A stretch of DNA of 64,000 nt from Owenia fusiformis (lineage: Eukaryota; Annelida; Polychaeta; Sabellida; Oweniidae): the NCBI GenBank assembly GCA_903813345.2, contig CAIIXF020000002.1, positions 24,630,455 through 24,694,454 on the forward strand, given 5' to 3'. Each line of letters begins with the position of its first letter. Positions within the stretch are counted from its first letter, which is position 1. The notes below the pieces were generated by a model. That model saw only the letters and a list, made by a program, of their open reading frames with translations. It was not told the origin of the DNA and ran no database searches. This document shows, one piece after another, positions 59,041 through 64,000 of this stretch. Both the position numbers and the translations under genes were made by a program.

Positions 59041-59245
59041 GTCATAGGGTCTAACAGTCACTTCTAATGAAGCATAACAATCATCCATTATTAGACCATA
59101 CAATTCACATGACCATTATAATAGTTCACAACAGTCAAAAGCACATATTATTTGACAATTTAATGTGTTTGACAGCTTATTTGACAACTTATTATGTATT
59201 TAAACATGGTTAATAGGGGCTATTCTAGCTAGTTTTTTTATTTAT
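59041..59245 (+). repeat. Left arm of about 200-bp inverted repeat
   Basis: The complement of 60011-60213: GTCATAGGGTCTAACAGTCA at the outer edge and AGCTAGTTTTTT at the inner edge. Identity is high along the full arm. The arms enclose about 770 bp, making a 1.17-kb unit. Confidence 0.85.
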
Positions 59246-59253
59246 CCTCCTAG

Positions 59254-59336
59254 GTACAAGTAAGCGATACCGTAAGACGGAAGAAGAAAGAAAGGCGAAT
59301 ATTGCTTTGAAATGTTTTGGTATTTTGACGCCATAA
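59254..59336 (+). CDS. Candidate terminal exon, unknown
   Basis: A pyrimidine-rich acceptor TTATCCTCCTAG|GTACAA is followed by TSKRYRKTEEERKANIALKC, FGILTP and TAA. AATAAA lies 54 bases later (59390-59395). The charged peptide looks protein-like. It sits directly beside the left arm of an inverted repeat, so it may belong to a mobile element. Confidence 0.28.
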
Positions 59337-59624
59337 TGTTACTCTAATTGTCCTTAGTTTCGTGCGACGTGTATGTACAATTTTTTCTAAATAAATCAAA
59401 TTCACGTCACACACTGCCAGTTTTATGAAGTGTTGAGAATGGGACGTTTGATCAGAATCCCTCTCTCACCCATACAGTACATATAGGTTATTTACTTGGA
59501 GGGATTGAATATGGGTTTTATTCCGAGGGACAATATTATATTGACCGAAGGGTAATATGATATTGAACCGGAAAAAAATAACCGGAAAACCGAAATTAGG
59601 TTAATATACCCCAATGCGATTTTT

Positions 59625-59730
59625 TCCCGGGGGCAATACGATTTTTTCATGTAATACGATCCAATACGATATTTTTTCCCGGGGACAATACGATTTTTTC
59701 ATGTAATACGATTCAATACGATTTTTATTC
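59625..59730 (+). repeat. Short tandem repeat CCCGGGG-CAATACGATTTTTTC
   Basis: Two units of about 55-60 bp: CCCGGGGGCAATACGA...TTTTTTCATGTAATACGAT and again CCCGGGGACAATACGA. Upstream, 59500-59560 resembles the complement of 17105-17160 (GGGTTTTATTCC..GGGACAATAT). Confidence 0.65.
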
Positions 59731-60010
59731 CTTCATATTTCCCTGGATTCCCTTTTAAAAGGGGCATAGGACGAGTGTATACAAGAACATGCTTATTTCT
59801 GTAAACGGTCACAACAAGACATACGAGGGTTGATCATAAAGTTCTCATAATATATCTCTAATTTCTTTATTTTTCAATATTTTCCTATGAAATCTTGACA
59901 CAATGTGCAGCATGGAATGTTTCATTAATCCAGAGAAAAATATCTAGAATAACAGAAACGTTAGACAAGAAAACGTTGCCATAGTAACTTGAAATCAACG
60001 CACCCGGGGC

Positions 60011-60213
60011 AAATTAAAAAACTAGCTAAAATAGCCCTCCTTAACCATGTTTGAATACATAATAAGTTGTCAAATAAGCTATCAAACACGTTAAATTGTC
60101 AAATAATATGTGCTTTTGACTGTTGTGAACTATTATAATGGTCATGTGAATTGTATGGTCTAATAATGGATGATTGTTATGCTTCATTAGAAGTGACTGT
60201 TAGACCCTATGAC
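60011..60213 (-). repeat. Right arm of about 200-bp inverted repeat
   Basis: Partner of 59041-59245. Just outside it, GTTTAATATGGCAAACAGCG (from 60214) begins another inverted pair whose complement lies at about 60737-60775. Confidence 0.85.
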
Positions 60214-60789
60214 TGTTTAATATGGCAAACAGCGATTCTGATTCCCGGGTTATACCAAAACAATACAATGGGCAGTATAGGGCGCAATCAGCATCATAAC
60301 GTCAAAAACGACAAGCGTTACATTTTGTCAAGTTTAGTCAACCTAAAAATAAGATGCTTTATTCTTATTCAATCCTGGTAAAATTAACAGAGCAACAAGA
60401 TCTCGAGGACAATAATTCTAAAATGTTTTTGATTTTTGAAAAACGGTCTGGAAGTCCACTCGGGGCGTTAGTAAAAATTGATATGTATGGGATTTGTGGT
60501 AAAAAATCGATGCGTTACAGTTTTTCAAGTCTCTAAAAGCAACTCTTATTCTCTTATTATTTGAAAAATAAAGAAATCGGTTATTGTTTTGTAAATTTCG
60601 CCATGACAATATTGTGCAGTTAAATTTTTTTTGAAATCAGACCTAAATTAGAAGGTTAAATAAAGGAAAACTTATTGCTTGTCTCCTTCGCCTTCAAAAA
60701 GTTACTCAATTTTGAAAATCTTAAAAGCGTTCATATAACCCGGGAATCAGAATCGCTGTTTGCCATATTAAACATGTTGAAATATGTAC

Positions 60790-61993
60790 TGTAATCAAGG
60801 GCGTTACAATACCCGGGAATTTATCGGTTCGTGCAGTACTTGTTTGTGATAGCGCCCTCTGTAGGTCACTGTGCTTATAGCCTACATTAATACGGGGTAG
60901 GATATCGGGAATTCGGTCAGTTTCCATCCGTCGATTTCGCTATGAATTGAAGCAAGTGTGACCACTTTATCCACTTAAACAATTTGATAATTGATTAAAT
61001 CTTTAAACAAAATCGATAAACACGTTATACACTTCCTATCTCCTTAGAAATTAGCATGTATTTATGGATTGTGTTTTCGAACAAGGCTCGACCCAAACCA
61101 ATAGGGAAATCCTTATGCTAATTAGTATGACGTCATATTTTCCTGGGGAATCCTAGATTTCAAAGCCTCAGTCTGTTATTGTGTCAAATGTAAACGCTCT
61201 TTTGCAGAAAGAAAATTGACAGATTAGCTTTTAACTTTCAGCTTTGATGTTTAAATATTCTGTATTTCTACCGGACTTCTTGCTGAATATCATATAATGT
61301 TATAACTTGATTTGGACCATTGCCTGATTGATCATTCTGAAATTTTGATTGTGACCGTATGATTGATTGGCGAGAAAAATAATTCCTATTGTTTTCCAGC
61401 GAAGTCAAAATGTTACAGCATGAGTTATAATGTCGAGTTTGCATCATGTTAAATTCTGCTAGTGATTAGAAGTCCATGCACAAGCATACACATAACTTGA
61501 GAGACAAACACACCCAGGCTCCAGGCCGTGGATGGAAATATAAAACTATTTAAGGCACAAACTGGTATTTAATAGACCGATATGTAGTGTCTGCCATGTA
61601 TTGAAGGTAGACAATCTGCATTATTAATGTTACTTCTATCAATACATGGATTGTGCAATGGAAAAGCAATGGCACAATCAAAAATGTGCATATCAATCGT
61701 GAATATCTCTCGGTTCAAAGCTTATTTCCAACAGAATCGTGTCAAAATATGTGTCTGAGTAACAGTTATACATAATAAGATCGCAAACTCTTACCAAGTA
61801 TCAGCCGAATGGCTCATTTTCAACGAAATGTCCTTAAGACAACAGCCCTGGGTCGCGCCTGAGACCAAAAACTATTTCAAATAACCCTCCCCTAATTATA
61901 TTGGATAATCACATTTATGCGTGCGCGCGCAGCTCATCCACTGAACGAAACGCCACTTCCCGCTGAAATCACCGGGTATTGATCTTTCCCTTG
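60790..61993 (-). mobile_element. 1.2-kb non-autonomous DNA transposon, copy 2 (inverted)
   Basis: This is the complement of 27613-28810, with about 3 differences in the 175 bases I compared closely. Read in element direction it is flanked by ATTACAG on both sides, a different 7-bp duplication from copy 1. That shows two independent insertions rather than one duplicated segment. Confidence 0.85.
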
Positions 61994-62599
61994 CTGTAAT
62001 ATCTGTACATTGCCTGCTACGCGTATGGTCACGTGACTAGCGCGATACAGGAAAAATGGGGAATTTCGAAACAACAATTTTTGGGCTCTTTTATTGCAAA
62101 TTTCAGGTATTTATAAAGTGTTTGTGGTATAAAATATAATCCACAGACATAAATGAACATCCAAACTACATATTTTATTAAGTTTTGGAGCCTTTTTTGC
62201 TCTTAAATTAACATCTTTAATCCAATGAGTGTATAAAATATACATATTCATCTACAATCTGATCCTACATATCAAGGATATTAACGACATTGCATTTTTC
62301 AAAAAATGTTAAGTGACCCCAGGGGTGTCTTTATGAATGAAATGAATTTTAAAAATCAAAATCTTCATTTTAGCTTATGATGGCCAAGGGGTAAGCTTAT
62401 TTTACCTTAATAATTTTCTTAATTATGAGACGTATGCATCTCAAATGAGCTAAAAATGGTGTTATATACTTTTACTTGTTTTGTCATATTATTCCTAAGG
62501 AGATGTAAAAAATAAGTGGAAATTTGAAAAATGACATTTTCGTATTAGCTTTTGACAGGTCGGGGGTGATTTCATCATATTTTACCTTCTATACCAATT

Positions 62600-62690
62600 A
62601 TCAGGCTACGTTACAAAGAACATAACAGTAATTCAAGAAAAGCAATGGCTTGTGGCCGCAGTACAATGGCTTGTGGCCGCAGTACAGTTT
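62600..62690 (-). repeat. Direct repeat, distal copy, beside recombinase element
   Basis: It matches 63187-63265: AGGCTACGTTACAAAGAACA, TAATTCAAGAAAAGCAATGG and CTTGTGGCCGCAGTACA. The last word is doubled here. Position and spacing suit the split direct repeats at the 3' end of a Ngaro/PAT-type element. Confidence 0.7.
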
Positions 62691-63186
62691 ATTGCAATGT
62701 GACTTAATTCAGGTACATGCAAACATGGACAGTAACACAATACGTAGGCGAGACACGCTGTTTTAAAAGAACGAGTTGCACGCAAGACATTAGACACTTA
62801 TGAATATTCCATTAAAATGGACTCCTTCTGCAAAATTAGTTCTAATTAAGTCGATTGATTTTCGGAGTTGTTTACACCATTAAAACCTCAAAATTTTGAG
62901 GAGCTCTTAATTGCAAGGCCTAAAAGGTATGCAACAACTCTTGGACCTATCGACTGTGTGATATAAAGTCTAGTAATGAAAGGAATTTACCTTGCGGAGC
63001 CAAGAGCCAGAATGATGTGTACAAACCTAACAACACAGCTCACTAAACAGCTAATAACAATGCAGCTCGCAGCTGGATCAAAATCGTGTTCGATTTTCAC
63101 GACAAATACATGTACTACACCCCACAATAACTATAGAAATTATTTATATTCTAAATTCGTAAACTCTACCGAATATAAATTACAAT

Positions 63187-63265
63187 TCTATACCAATTAT
63201 CAGGCTACGTTACAAAGAACATAACAATAATTCAAGAAAAGCAATGGCTTGTGGCCGCAGTACAG
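63187..63265 (-). repeat. Direct repeat, proximal copy, beside recombinase element
   Basis: It lies 58 bp beyond the recombinase stop codon in element direction and repeats about 590 bp further on, at 62600. The section between the copies would be the A2 part of a B1-A2-B2 arrangement. Confidence 0.7.
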
Positions 63266-63322
63266 AAAACTAGAGAAAGTGTGTGCAAATGTATGCATGC
63301 AGTATCAACAGTAAAATATATA

Positions 63323-64000
63323 TTATAGTTCAAGTTTCATTGTTACACCTAGTCTATGAATTAGATCATCTTTTATGTAACCGTCTTTGGCGGATTCTGA
63401 TTTCCATCGACCGTGCCTTTTGAAATTTCTATCTAAAACTGAAGCATTGGCAGCTGCCGTGGCTCCACCTGACCTTAAGGAATGCACTCCGAAGAGTTTT
63501 GGATCCAGCCCAATGCTTTTTAATTGTGCCAAAACTATTTCTCTGACAGTGGTATAAGATAGCTTTTTGTTTGCCTTTCTGGCGACGAAAATACCTTGTT
63601 TGAAAGATAAACCTCTGAAAATAAATTGGTCTTCACTTAAAGCTTGGGTAGGATTCAAAGCATTTAAATATTGCTTGAGAAGACTGAATGGACATGTTGG
63701 GTTGCCTGTTTTTGCTACTACAACGGTATTACCTTCTCTATACACGTCTGTTTTTGAAGAAGTGATTGAAATGGTGAAATAATGATCTTTGAATGAAATG
63801 TCCCCTATTGTTATGTTAGAGAGTTCGTCATATCTAAGAAAGGCTGCAAAGCCTAGTACACATAACGTAACGTTTCTCAAGTCTTTGAGAGAGTTATTAT
63901 TGTCTAACGATTCAGTAAGCTTTGTCAACATTTCGACTGTGATTGGTTCCTTTTTTATAGTAGGTTTACCAGATTGTCTTTTTGAGGCTTCGAGAATGTT
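63323..64000 (-). CDS. Tyrosine recombinase of a Ngaro/DIRS-type retroelement, 5' partial
   Basis: The frame is open from the right edge to a stop at 63323-63325, 225 residues. The ATG at 63931 is internal, because 23 open codons (NILEASKRQSGKP...) precede it. All parts of the active site are visible: arginine in FLRYDEL (near residue 56), lysine in SSKTDVY, HSLRSGG as HxxR, HGRW, and the tyrosine in KDGYIKD. The enzyme would join element circles to the genome. It is clearly different from the recombinase at 2-712: it keeps the histidine before the tyrosine, where the other has tryptophan only, and little else is shared. The intact frame suggests a recent insertion. Confidence 0.88.
   Translation of the reverse strand, partial: NILEASKRQSGKPTIKKEPITVEMLTKLTESLDNNNSLKDLRNVTLCVLGFAAFLRYDELSNITIGDISFKDHYFTISITSSKTDVYREGNTVVVAKTGNPTCPFSLLKQYLNALNPTQALSEDQFIFRGLSFKQGIFVARKANKKLSYTTVREIVLAQLKSIGLDPKLFGVHSLRSGGATAAANASVLDRNFKRHGRWKSESAKDGYIKDDLIHRLGVTMKLEL

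Noticed and set aside
60721-60927. 68-codon minus-strand frame starting METDRIPD
   Set aside because: It lies mostly at the end of the 1.2-kb transposon. In the other copy (from 28674) the frame is not kept in the same form, so it is probably not a gene.

Overview
The window looks like AT-rich nuclear DNA from an invertebrate animal. Short exons have consensus GT/AG splice sites and long introns, there is no bacterial gene density, and mobile elements are abundant. The family of the one long gene, together with the recombinase-type retroelements at both edges, suggests a marine lophotrochozoan, perhaps a mollusc. That assignment is inference.

The main gene runs leftward from 39001 to 1412 and continues beyond the left edge. 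I reconstructed it from nine exons whose splice sites and reading phases all agree. It encodes a secreted, cysteine-rich protein: signal peptide, a CxFP/W module, a CPF-type module, a six-cysteine ShKT domain, and the start of a second CxFP/W module. A TATA box lies about 90 bases upstream of the ATG. The second intron is about 26 kb and the smaller ones range from 250 bp to 3.9 kb. They hold most of the repeats.

Layout. 2-712: 3' part of a DIRS1-like tyrosine recombinase. 1.4-8.8 kb: exons 9 to 3 of the secreted-protein gene, with Harbinger-type and mariner-type MITEs between them. 8.8-34.8 kb: giant intron holding short MITEs, a foldback-like structure (18.9-26.9 kb) built around a 63-bp satellite, one copy of a 1.2-kb transposon, a 31-bp minisatellite and an 85-bp satellite. 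34.8-39.1 kb: exons 2 and 1 and the promoter. 39-53 kb: no convincing gene, several MITEs and palindromes, and a fragment resembling the N-terminus of a Crypton/KIAA1958-type protein. 53.2-56.1 kb: an E-box repeat cluster, then a small single-pass membrane protein on the + strand. 56-62 kb: inverted repeats and the second, inverted copy of the 1.2-kb transposon. 62.6-64 kb: the 3' end of a second, different tyrosine-recombinase retroelement on the - strand, with direct repeats like the split repeats of Ngaro/PAT elements.

Most open frames longer than 60 codons are chance frames in repeats and are not annotated.
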